From the NCBI RefSeq assembly GCF_017357825.1, contig NZ_CP046072.1, forward strand, positions 496,001 through 560,000: 64,000 nt of DNA, written 5' to 3'. A model generated the notes under the pieces. The model was not told the origin of the DNA. It saw nothing but the letters and a program-made list of their open reading frames with translations, and did no database searches. Both the position numbers and the translations under genes were made by a program. Origin of the DNA: Sulfurimonas aquatica. GTDB lineage: Bacteria > Campylobacterota > Campylobacteria > Campylobacterales > Sulfurimonadaceae. Shown in pieces: positions 37,133 through 45,527 of this stretch. Numbering within the stretch: the first letter of the stretch is position 1; each line of letters opens with the position of its first letter.

Positions 37133-39781
37133 ATGAAATATATATCATTATTTATACTATTTACCCTCTTTTCAACTATTTTAAATGCTTCGTATATACG
37201 TAGTATTAGAATAGGTTCATTTCCAACTCAAAAACATGCCGAAGACTCTTTAGCAAAAATCAATGAATTTGTTTTGAATAATAATACATTAGTTGATTTG
37301 CAAGCTGAGAACTATTTTGAATTTAAAACGAGAAGATCAGGTAAGTATTATATTACCCTTGTTGAGCCCTTTACTCAGAGACCTGTTCTACAAAAAGTAC
37401 TTGATATCTTACGTACCGAGTATGAAGGTATATATGTTAGTAAATTAAAATCTTTACCTGAGGATATGCAAGAGTTAGAAGAGTTTAGCGAACCTGTCAC
37501 TCCTGTTGTTCCCAACTATAAAACACAAAAGATAGAAAAAAAACCTATAGAAATTAAAGAAAATGTAGATGATAGCGAAGATGAAGAGTATATTCATACA
37601 GATGAAAAAGAAGATGAAGTTCTTAGTCAAAATAGTACATCTACCACAGTAGATAAAGTTGAAAAATATAATGAAATTGATAAGCCTCAAGGAGATAACT
37701 CCCTTCTATTTCAAATTCTCTCTTTTGCATTGTTTATAATACTTTTACTGATTGTAAGGGTGTTGGTAAAACAAAAAAAAGATCTTGAATCATATGTAAA
37801 TCAAGATATGATAAATGTTGAGAAATTTAATCAAGTTAATCAAGAGATAAGTAAAAAAGATAAAATAATGGCACATGTAAGTCATGAACTGAGAAGTCCT
37901 GTGACTGCAATTATGGGCTTAACTCACTTGGTTTTGGAGACAGGGTTAACAAAGGTACAAAAAGATTATATTACAAAGATTGAAAGCTCATCAGAACATC
38001 TTTTAAACCTACTTAATGATATTTTAGATGTCTCAAAAATAGAAGCAGGCGAATTAAAAATTGAGAAATCCGAGTTTAATATTAATGATATACTTAATTA
38101 TGTAATCAGTGTAAACACAATAGGTGCACAGAAAAATAATACAAATATTTCATTAGATATCGCACATGATGTTCCATCGAGAGTCATTGGGGACTCTTTA
38201 CGTTTAGGTCAAGTTCTGATAAATCTTCTTGGTAACTCAGTCAAGTTCACACATGATGGTGAGATAGCATTAGAGGTGAAGAAGATATCTGAGTATTCTG
38301 AGAATTTGCGATTAGAATTTTCTATCTCCGACACAGGAATAGGGATGAGCGATGAGGAGTTAAATAAAGTTTTTACATCTTACTTTCAAGCAGATGACTC
38401 AACATCAAGAGAGTTTGGGGGAACTGGATTAGGACTTTCTATATCAAAACAACTTATAGAGATGATGCATGGAGAGATAAAAGTTCAAAGTAAAAAAGGT
38501 ATAGGGACAACTTTTACATTTAATATACAGTTTAAACTCAAAGACTCTCAGAATCAACGCCAATATCGATTGCCATCATCAAAAATGCTTAACAAAAAAG
38601 TATTAATAGTTGATCCATCCAATAAAAATGTTATTCCTATAATAAAATCATTAGGCTATTTTAACTATAGAACTACTTCAATATCTTCTTTTGAGGAGGC
38701 TGTATTAGAAAAAGATGTACATTTTGACATTGTTATCATTAATCAAGAGAGATTGACTAAAGTAGCAATAGAGAAAATACAGACAATGCAAAATATAGAT
38801 AAAGGTATGAAAGTAGTAACTCTTAATGGATTAAGTGGGATAAACAATAATATTAACAACCTAGTACAAGACTTAAAAGTAGATGCATATTTAAATATGC
38901 CATGTACACAAAACAGTATCTTAAATCTTATGATTGACCTCTATGTCGTAAAGAAACTTGACCAAAGATCTCGTAAAATTGAATCAAATGATAAATTTAA
39001 AAAGCTAGTGGGAAAAAAGATGCTTGTTGCTGAAGACAATGAGCTAAACCATAAGGTTATCTCTGGACTATTAGCTAAAACAGGGATAGAGATTATTTTT
39101 GTAAGAAATGGGCAAGAAGCTGTAGACTTAATAAGAAAAGATATTGATTTTGACATAGTTCTTATGGATATTAATATGCCACTTCTCAATGGATATGAAG
39201 CAACTAGAGAGATACGTAAAAGTATCAAATATAACTCTCTTCCAATCTTAGCATTAACAGCAGATGTAATGGATGAATCTATCACAAAAGCATATGAGTC
39301 GGGAATGCAAGGGCACATTGCAAAACCAATCATTGTAGATATTTTTTACAAAAAAATAATAGATACCCTAAGTCATCCTGCTGTAGTCCGTAAAGAGATA
39401 AATCAAAGTACTAATGCTCTAAAAAAAGAGTTAGGTGAGTTAGAAGAACTCTCAGTTATGATAGGCCTTGGTAGGTGTAATAATGATGTTGACTTTTATA
39501 AATCCATACTGAATGATTTTAAAAGTATGTATGCAAACTCTAGTGATAAACTTAAGAGCCTATGTGAAGATGATAACTTTAAACAAGCAAGGCGAATGGC
39601 TATGGATATTAAAGACGTAGCTCTTAATATCGGGGCGTATAACTTATGCGAAAGTGCTGCTACGATGGAGTATGAGTTTGAAAAAGGTTCACGTAGCAAC
39701 TGGAAAGATTTTATAGAGTTTTATAGTGGGGTTTTAGAAAAATTACTTAAAGATATAGATACTTATTTAACTAAATCTTAA
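37133..39781 (+). CDS. Hybrid histidine kinase with SPOR-like periplasmic domain and degenerate Hpt
   Basis: 882 aa. Signal-anchor residues 1-18; residues ~20-110 resemble a SPOR domain (SIRIGSFPTQKHAEDSLAKI, RSGKYYITLVEPF), a fold known to bind denuded peptidoglycan glycan. An acidic linker precedes a membrane helix (~195-215). HisKA has His251 (VSHELRSPVTAIM), then HATPase (GTGLGLSISKQL). A degenerate receiver (~490-610) is followed by a complete one with Asp679 (IVLMDINMPLLNG). The C-terminal Hpt-like domain has Met824 where His is expected (AMDIKD). I take ATG 37133 as start (AAGG six bases upstream). The sensory ligand is inferred. Confidence 0.85.
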   Translation: MKYISLFILFTLFSTILNASYIRSIRIGSFPTQKHAEDSLAKINEFVLNNNTLVDLQAENYFEFKTRRSGKYYITLVEPFTQRPVLQKVLDILRTEYEGIYVSKLKSLPEDMQELEEFSEPVTPVVPNYKTQKIEKKPIEIKENVDDSEDEEYIHTDEKEDEVLSQNSTSTTVDKVEKYNEIDKPQGDNSLLFQILSFALFIILLLIVRVLVKQKKDLESYVNQDMINVEKFNQVNQEISKKDKIMAHVSHELRSPVTAIMGLTHLVLETGLTKVQKDYITKIESSSEHLLNLLNDILDVSKIEAGELKIEKSEFNINDILNYVISVNTIGAQKNNTNISLDIAHDVPSRVIGDSLRLGQVLINLLGNSVKFTHDGEIALEVKKISEYSENLRLEFSISDTGIGMSDEELNKVFTSYFQADDSTSREFGGTGLGLSISKQLIEMMHGEIKVQSKKGIGTTFTFNIQFKLKDSQNQRQYRLPSSKMLNKKVLIVDPSNKNVIPIIKSLGYFNYRTTSISSFEEAVLEKDVHFDIVIINQERLTKVAIEKIQTMQNIDKGMKVVTLNGLSGINNNINNLVQDLKVDAYLNMPCTQNSILNLMIDLYVVKKLDQRSRKIESNDKFKKLVGKKMLVAEDNELNHKVISGLLAKTGIEIIFVRNGQEAVDLIRKDIDFDIVLMDINMPLLNGYEATREIRKSIKYNSLPILALTADVMDESITKAYESGMQGHIAKPIIVDIFYKKIIDTLSHPAVVRKEINQSTNALKKELGELEELSVMIGLGRCNNDVDFYKSILNDFKSMYANSSDKLKSLCEDDNFKQARRMAMDIKDVALNIGAYNLCESAATMEYEFEKGSRSNWKDFIEFYSGVLEKLLKDIDTYLTKS

Positions 39782-39788
39782 AGCTTAT

Positions 39789-40607
39789 TTAATCAAAATA
39801 TTTATGTTGAATTCTCTTAACAGCTCTTTTAAATGAGTCTATATTTAAAGAGTGTTTTTTTACGAGTACTAGAGCACTGTTTATGGACTCTTCACTTAAC
39901 TGCTCTTCCATATTTATAGCTAAACGTACAACTTGAAGTGCTGTGACCATCTCTTTCATATGCGATGGTATTTCTACCTCATTATCTAAGTATTTCATAC
40001 ATTCATAGAAGGTGTCATTAAGATTTAAATGTTCAAAAATTAAAGCATTTATCTGAGCAGTTGTCATCATAGTATGAATAGTCTCAACATAAGATATATT
40101 TTTATACTTTAAGATATCTGATAAAAACTCTTCTACTTTATTCGTCTCAATAATCTCTTTAGATATTAATATTTTTCCAGTTTCCATCAAAAATGCTATA
40201 GGTGTTAGATTTCTCGCTAAATCTATATCTATACTCATATACCACTGAAAAATCAATTCACTCTGCATTGCACTTATTTTTGCAAACTCAGCCGTTGAAA
40301 TATTATAAGGAGACAAATCTACATCAAATGTTCGTTTTATACTTGAAGCAAGTACAATAGAACGTATCTTGCTTGATCCAAAAAGTGTAACGGCCTGCAA
40401 GATAGAAATAATACTCTTTGAAAAACCATAATAGGGAGCATTAACCTGTGAGAGTATATTTGCAGTAAGTGAGGGGTCCTTCTCAATAACCTTTACAATA
40501 TCTTCAATATCTGGATCCCCCTTAGCAAAAAGAGTTTCAATTTTAACAACAGACTCTGGCAGGGGCGGGAGAGAGTCTATTCTAGCTATTAATGGGATAT
40601 ATGACAT
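39789..40607 (-). CDS. HDOD-domain protein
   Basis: 272-residue cytosolic protein with a single HDOD domain: IDSLPPLPESVVKIETLF, DIVKVIEKDPSLTANILSQVN and YGFSKSIISILQAVTLFGSSKIRSI, the usual helical pattern without metal-binding HD residues. HDOD proteins act as signalling scaffolds, often in motility or c-di-GMP networks; target unknown. It converges on the hybrid kinase gene with an eight-base gap. Confidence 0.85.
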   Translation of the reverse strand: MSYIPLIARIDSLPPLPESVVKIETLFAKGDPDIEDIVKVIEKDPSLTANILSQVNAPYYGFSKSIISILQAVTLFGSSKIRSIVLASSIKRTFDVDLSPYNISTAEFAKISAMQSELIFQWYMSIDIDLARNLTPIAFLMETGKILISKEIIETNKVEEFLSDILKYKNISYVETIHTMMTTAQINALIFEHLNLNDTFYECMKYLDNEVEIPSHMKEMVTALQVVRLAINMEEQLSEESINSALVLVKKHSLNIDSFKRAVKRIQHKYFD

Positions 40608-40681
40608 ATAAAGAAACCTTGGATAATTTGATTTTGTATTATATACGAATAAAGCTAAAATTAAATCAAGTAAGATTCTTG

Positions 40682-40687
40682 TATAAT
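40682..40687 (+). promoter_or_regulatory. -10 box of 6S RNA
   Basis: Perfect TATAAT in context CTTGTATAATTTT, placing transcription start near 40694, at the foot of the closing stem of the RNA. Confidence 0.65.
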
Positions 40688-40691
40688 TTTA

Positions 40692-40901
40692 ATAGATGAT
40701 CTGGGTAGTTCGACACATCGCACATATGAGGGTTCTACATATACATTTTGAGAACTAGTAGGTTTTTTGTGTGTTGGTGTTTTCGTTTGAGCTCAGTTAA
40801 TTCTAGCGAGAAAATGTCACCGTTAGAGAATCCTCTCTTCTCCCAAATACGGCTTTTAGAACCGAGCCAATTGCGAGACGGCTATTTGGGTCATCTTATT
40901 C
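40692..40901 (+). ncRNA. ssrS: 6S RNA (purD-motif RNA)
   Basis: About 205-nt rod-like RNA between the HDOD gene and purD. Collinear stems are visible: closing stem of 14 pairs with G-U wobbles (40695-40708 with 40882-40895), TCGCA/TGCGA (40718-40722 with 40872-40876), GGTTCTA/TAGAACC (40731-40737 with 40857-40863), then a large internal bubble, and an apical arm (GGTG with TTTTC, 40776-40784, pairing with GAAAA and CACC, 40810-40821). A long hairpin with a big central bubble is the hallmark of 6S RNA, which sequesters RNA polymerase holoenzyme. A conserved RNA upstream of purD is known in this phylum and has been equated with 6S RNA; that link is from memory. Confidence 0.82.
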
Positions 40902-40974
40902 ATCTATCCAGAGTCTTTATCTAAGAGATTGTTAATGTTTTAGTTAAATATTTTAAAAATAATATGGAGTGTAA

Positions 40975-42240
40975 ATGAAAATTTTAATCTTAGGTAGTGG
41001 TGGTAGAGAGTACTCAATCGCTCGTGCAATTTTGAATGAAGATGAAGAGCATGAACTCTTTTTTCAACCAGGAAATGGTGCTACAAGTGATTTAGGGACA
41101 AACTTAAGTATTAAAGATTATTACGAATTAGCTTCATTTGCAAAAGAGAATGAAATCGAGTTAACAATAGTTGGGCCAGAAGCACCACTAGTTGATGGTG
41201 TAGTCGATATTTTCAAAAAAGAAAACTTAACGATATTTGGTCCGAGTAAAGAGGCTGCTCAGCTTGAGGGATCAAAAGTTTATATGAAAAACTTTTTAGC
41301 AAAATACAGTATTCCAACAGCTCGTTATATCGAAACGGCTTCCATTGAAGATGCTTTTAAATTTGCAGATACATTAACTGCTCCAATAGTTGTAAAAGCA
41401 GATGGTCTTTGTGGTGGCAAGGGTGTGATAATCGCACAAAATCATGATGAAGCAAAAGTTGCAATTTCAGAGATGTTAAGCGGAAAGAGTTTTGGAGATG
41501 CTGGACTTAAGGTAATTGTCGAAGAGTTTCTAGATGGGTATGAGCTTTCAATGTTTGCAGTGTGTGATGGTAAGGATTATATACTTCTTCCAGCTGCACA
41601 GGATCATAAACGCCTTTTAAATAATGATGAGGGACCAAACACTGGAGGGATGGGTGCTTATGCTCCAACACCGCTAGTTGATGAGGAGCTTTATCAAAAA
41701 GTAAAAGATAGAATCATTCGCCCAACATTAGATGGTATGCAAAAAGAGGGTAGTCCTTTTGAGGGCGTACTGTTTATCGGTATTATGGTTGTTAATGGTG
41801 AACCTATTACTCTGGAGTTTAACGTTCGTTTTGGAGATCCAGAGTGTGAAATTCTTATGCCGCTGATGACATCAAGTGTAAGTAGTATGTTTTATAAAGC
41901 TGCAACAAATCGCTTAGCTGAGATTAAAGTTGAGTTTTCTTCTCAGTATGCTGTCGGAGTTGTTATGGCAAGCGAAAATTACCCATATTCAAGTTCTACT
42001 CCTGCTGAAATTATTGTTGATAAAGTGCATCACGAAGAGATAAATAAATTTACACACATCTCATATGCTGGTGTTAGCAAAGAGGATGGTGTTCTCTATG
42101 CTGATGGAGGAAGAGTACTTGTTTGTGTAGGCCTAGGTGATAGTATAAAAGAAGCTAGGGATAGAGCATATCTTAGATGTGGTCAAGTACACTTTGTTGG
42201 TAAAAAGATACGTACTGATATAGCATATCAAGCACTGTAG
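40975..42240 (+). CDS. purD: Phosphoribosylamine-glycine ligase
   Basis: Second committed step of purine synthesis, joining phosphoribosylamine and glycine with ATP. Start [19 protein letters not shown] is the family's N-terminal signature; then [15 protein letters not shown], the ATP-grasp region [13 protein letters not shown], and the PurD signature [17 protein letters not shown]. 421 aa, normal length. It leads a run purD-RDD-lptD-PRT-pnp with short gaps or overlaps, downstream of the 6S RNA. Confidence 0.97.
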   Translation: MKILILGSGGREYSIARAILNEDEEHELFFQPGNGATSDLGTNLSIKDYYELASFAKENEIELTIVGPEAPLVDGVVDIFKKENLTIFGPSKEAAQLEGSKVYMKNFLAKYSIPTARYIETASIEDAFKFADTLTAPIVVKADGLCGGKGVIIAQNHDEAKVAISEMLSGKSFGDAGLKVIVEEFLDGYELSMFAVCDGKDYILLPAAQDHKRLLNNDEGPNTGGMGAYAPTPLVDEELYQKVKDRIIRPTLDGMQKEGSPFEGVLFIGIMVVNGEPITLEFNVRFGDPECEILMPLMTSSVSSMFYKAATNRLAEIKVEFSSQYAVGVVMASENYPYSSSTPAEIIVDKVHHEEINKFTHISYAGVSKEDGVLYADGGRVLVCVGLGDSIKEARDRAYLRCGQVHFVGKKIRTDIAYQAL

Positions 42241-42251
42241 AGAAGTACATA

Positions 42252-42701
42252 TTGAATGATGAGATAGAGACTATACTTCACAGAGAAGATATTACGTTAG
42301 CTCCAATAAGAAAACGATCACTTGCATTTTTTATTGATGAGATACTTCTTTCATTTTTATTAATATTTGCACTTTGGGATTCATTTACCAGTGCACAGAC
42401 CATGGAAGAGGTGATCTCTTTAACAAATAGTTTTGTTTTAGAGTATATGGCTATAAAAATAATCTATCAAGCTTTTTTTATTATGCAATATGGTGCATCG
42501 CTTGGTAAGCTTGCTATGAAGATTAGGGTTATTGAAGTGAAAACTCTACAAAACCCTAATGTCCTCTCTTCACTTAATCGTGCAATATTTAGAGTGATTA
42601 GTGAGATGTTTTTCTACTTAGGTTTTTTGTGGGGAATGATGGATCCATCACGCCAAACTTGGCACGACAAAACAGCAAAAACTTTGGTTGTAAATGCTTA
42701 A
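42252..42701 (+). CDS. RDD-family membrane protein
   Basis: 149-residue inner-membrane protein with three hydrophobic helices (ILLSFLLIFALWDSF, IIYQAFFIMQYGASLGKLA, FRVISEMFFYLGFLWGM) and the ending WHDKTAKTLVV, all characteristic of RDD-family proteins, here in short form. Function of the family is poorly defined; some are implicated in ion transport. Start is TTG 42252 because the two nearby ATGs are out of frame. Its 3' end overlaps lptD by eight bases. Confidence 0.85.
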   Translation: MNDEIETILHREDITLAPIRKRSLAFFIDEILLSFLLIFALWDSFTSAQTMEEVISLTNSFVLEYMAIKIIYQAFFIMQYGASLGKLAMKIRVIEVKTLQNPNVLSSLNRAIFRVISEMFFYLGFLWGMMDPSRQTWHDKTAKTLVVNA

Positions 42702-44856
42702 AATCCTCGTCATTTTTATTCTTGTCGCGTTAAGAATAAATGCAAGCGATAAAGTAGAAATATATGCGGCTACTATAGAGTCGTATGATAATTATATTGA
42801 AGCAACTGGTGGTGTGACTGTTGTATATAAAGATTATTTTTTAGTTGCAAATAGAGCAAAGTATAATAGAGAAAGTGGTGACTTAGAACTTTTTGATAAG
42901 ATAAGACTTAATCAAGGTGGAGAGTATAAACTACTAGGGAAGTATGCAAAGTTAAATATTGAAAAAAAAGAAAAATTCTTTGAGCCATTTTATATGTCTG
43001 AAATTAAATCAAAAGTTTGGATTAGTGCAGGAGAAGGTAAAAGTACAGCCGATAATATAGAAATAAACTCTGGCTCAATTAGTGGCTGTGATCCAGTCAA
43101 TCCTCTCTGGAAACTAGAATTTTCTTCTTCAGATTATGATTCTGAGTCAAAGTGGATGAATATATATAATGCGAGACTCTATATATATGATATTCCTGTT
43201 CTTTATACACCCTATTTTGGTTACTCTTTAGATACTAAACGCAGAAGTGGCTTGCTGATGCCATCACTTGGTTACTCAGGTGAGGAGGGTTTTTTTTATG
43301 AACAACCTCTCTATATTGCTGAACAAAGCTGGTGGGACTTAGAGATAAAACCACAGTTAAGATCACAACGTGGGCAGGGTATATATCAAACTTTTAGATT
43401 TGTAGATTCTAAGTACTCACATGGAGAGTTTGAAGCAGGTTACTTTAAAGAGTCAGGTGAATACTTTGAGAGTAGTAATCTTAAAAATAATTCTCATTAT
43501 GGGTTTAAATTTAATTATGATAATAATGATTTTATTAATCAGTGGTTTGGGTTGAGTTTAGAAGGTCAAACAGGTTTATATGTTGATGCTCATAGCATGA
43601 ATGATGTTGATTATATCAATCTTGCATCTAATGACACTTTTAATAACTCAACTGCTACACAACTACTCTCTAGAGCAAATATGTTTTATAATAGTGATAA
43701 GAACTACATAGGTTCTTATTTTAAATACTACCAGGATCTTACCCTTACTAGTAATGATGCTACATTGCAGAAATTACCTACAATTCAGTATCACCGCTAT
43801 TTAGATACATTTTTAAAAGATCATCTATTATATTCACTTGATGTGCAAACAAACAATATTGAGAGGCTAGTAAATAAAAAGGTTATACAAACTGATATAA
43901 GTCTTCCAATTGTGTTAAGAACTACTCTGTTTGATGAGTATTTAGATCTCTCATATAAAGCAAACGCTTATATGCAATACTCAAGGTTTTCAGGGACAGA
44001 AGATAGTGCCGTAACAAATTTTCTATATAGAGATGGTTACTTACTTAGAAATTATCACACACTTTCAGCCTCTTCACAACTAACGCGAAAGTATGAGGAG
44101 TATTCTCATGTAGTAGGTTTTGGGCTCTCTTATAATAAATCTGGCACTGAATCTAAAAATGGTTACTACTCTGATACTTCAGTTTTTTGTGCAGACCAGT
44201 TAAATAAAGAGGCTCCTGAGTGTGAATTTTATAATATTTCCGATGTTCAGGATGAAACGCTTATTGATTTTACACAATATGTTTACAATCAATCTGCTGA
44301 GCAAGTTTTGTATCATAGAATGGCCCAAAAAATCTCTTTTTTAAATAATAAAGATCAGTTTGGAGAGCTAGAGAATGAACTCGACTATAAGTTTTCAAGC
44401 TCTTTTTCATACTATAATAATATGTTTTTTAATTATGAAAAAGGACTTTTCTCAAAAGTATTTAATCAAATAGCATTTAAAAAATATGGTCTTGATACGG
44501 CATTTTCTCATCTTTACAAAGATACATTCAATGATACATCTTTGATTAATAATAGGCATACAAGTTATTTAACATCTTCGCTGAGCTATACTTATAACAA
44601 TCATTACTCATTTAGTGGTCGGTATAATTATGATCTTCAAACGCGAGATACAAAAAGTATTGAAGCAGGGTTTATGTATAAAAAAAGATGTTGGGACTTT
44701 GGAATAAAATATAGTGAAAACAACAGACCTATTCTAATAGCGAGTGGGGAATCATCTATTTATGATAAATATATCTACCTCACAATAGTACTTAAACCAT
44801 TGATGCAGTCAGATGGATCTTCATTTTTGACATATCAACTTCCAAATAAAGATTAG
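42694..44856 (+). CDS. lptD: LPS-assembly outer-membrane protein LptD
   Basis: Beta-barrel that inserts lipopolysaccharide into the outer leaflet. Signal peptide at 1-17 (ILVIFILVALRINA). Residues ~20-130 are the OstA-like jellyroll (YIEATGGVTVVYKDYFLVAN); the rest is a large barrel with frequent aromatic strands (YIYDIPVLYTPYFGYSLDTKR, GLLMPSLGYSGEEGFFY), matching the conserved LptD core. At 720 aa it has typical length for this phylum. Few Cys are present, so the E. coli disulphide pattern is not evident. Confidence 0.9.
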   Translation: MLKILVIFILVALRINASDKVEIYAATIESYDNYIEATGGVTVVYKDYFLVANRAKYNRESGDLELFDKIRLNQGGEYKLLGKYAKLNIEKKEKFFEPFYMSEIKSKVWISAGEGKSTADNIEINSGSISGCDPVNPLWKLEFSSSDYDSESKWMNIYNARLYIYDIPVLYTPYFGYSLDTKRRSGLLMPSLGYSGEEGFFYEQPLYIAEQSWWDLEIKPQLRSQRGQGIYQTFRFVDSKYSHGEFEAGYFKESGEYFESSNLKNNSHYGFKFNYDNNDFINQWFGLSLEGQTGLYVDAHSMNDVDYINLASNDTFNNSTATQLLSRANMFYNSDKNYIGSYFKYYQDLTLTSNDATLQKLPTIQYHRYLDTFLKDHLLYSLDVQTNNIERLVNKKVIQTDISLPIVLRTTLFDEYLDLSYKANAYMQYSRFSGTEDSAVTNFLYRDGYLLRNYHTLSASSQLTRKYEEYSHVVGFGLSYNKSGTESKNGYYSDTSVFCADQLNKEAPECEFYNISDVQDETLIDFTQYVYNQSAEQVLYHRMAQKISFLNNKDQFGELENELDYKFSSSFSYYNNMFFNYEKGLFSKVFNQIAFKKYGLDTAFSHLYKDTFNDTSLINNRHTSYLTSSLSYTYNNHYSFSGRYNYDLQTRDTKSIEAGFMYKKRCWDFGIKYSENNRPILIASGESSIYDKYIYLTIVLKPLMQSDGSSFLTYQLPNKD

Positions 44857-44870
44857 GTAGAGATAGTAAT

Positions 44871-45527
44871 ATGAAAAGATATAAAAATATACTTATAGAC
44901 AGAGAAGACGCAGGTAAGAAACTACTTGATGTTGTTCCTCTTGCAAAATTAAAAGAAGAGTCTTGGAAGATAGTAGCAGTCTCTAAGGGTGGATTGGCGT
45001 TAGGGGCCGCTATACGAAAAAAATTGAATAACTCTTTAGAAATTCTCTTTAGCGCGCCGATAATGGCACCTAATAATAGTGAATGTGAAGTAGCACGAGT
45101 AAGTGAAACGGAAGAGATAGTCATTAATGAAGCACTTGTAAAAGCTTTTGAAATACAGTATGACTACATATATGGCGAGGCGCACCGTAAACATGAAGAG
45201 AATATTTTAGGTAATATCTATAAGTATAGAAAAGGTCACCCATTCCCATCTATGTATAATGAAGTTGTTCTTTTAATTGATGAGGGGAGCGAAACGGGGA
45301 GTAAGTTTATGACAGCGCTAAAGACTATACTTAATCAAAAACCTAAAGCAGTTTATATAGCCGTTCCTATACTGCCAAGTGATGTTTTAGAAGTGTTAGA
45401 GCCGTTCGTAGATGATATATACTTTCTTTATAATGTAGATGATTATGTTGAAACAGATTTATATTATGAAAATTTAGAGATGATAGACGATAGTGAAATA
45501 TTAAAATTATTAGAGGAAAACAAATGA
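44871..45527 (+). CDS. Phosphoribosyltransferase-family protein
   Basis: 218-residue cytosolic protein. The PRPP-binding loop is VVLLIDEGSETGSKF (about residues 135-149), a DE-type variant of the usual DDxxxTG. VAVSKGGLALGAAIRKKL near the N terminus is the flavoring start of the type I PRT fold. In Campylobacter a similar gene lies near lptD/pnp. The substrate is unknown; similar genes are often annotated as nucleoside PRTases. pnp overlaps its stop by four bases, so translation is coupled. Confidence 0.8.
   Translation: MKRYKNILIDREDAGKKLLDVVPLAKLKEESWKIVAVSKGGLALGAAIRKKLNNSLEILFSAPIMAPNNSECEVARVSETEEIVINEALVKAFEIQYDYIYGEAHRKHEENILGNIYKYRKGHPFPSMYNEVVLLIDEGSETGSKFMTALKTILNQKPKAVYIAVPILPSDVLEVLEPFVDDIYFLYNVDDYVETDLYYENLEMIDDSEILKLLEENK

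Noticed and set aside
40692-40901. tmRNA as the identity of the RNA upstream of purD
   Set aside because: There is no tRNA-Ala-like acceptor with CCA-type ends and no tag reading frame; the rod-like pairing fits 6S RNA instead.
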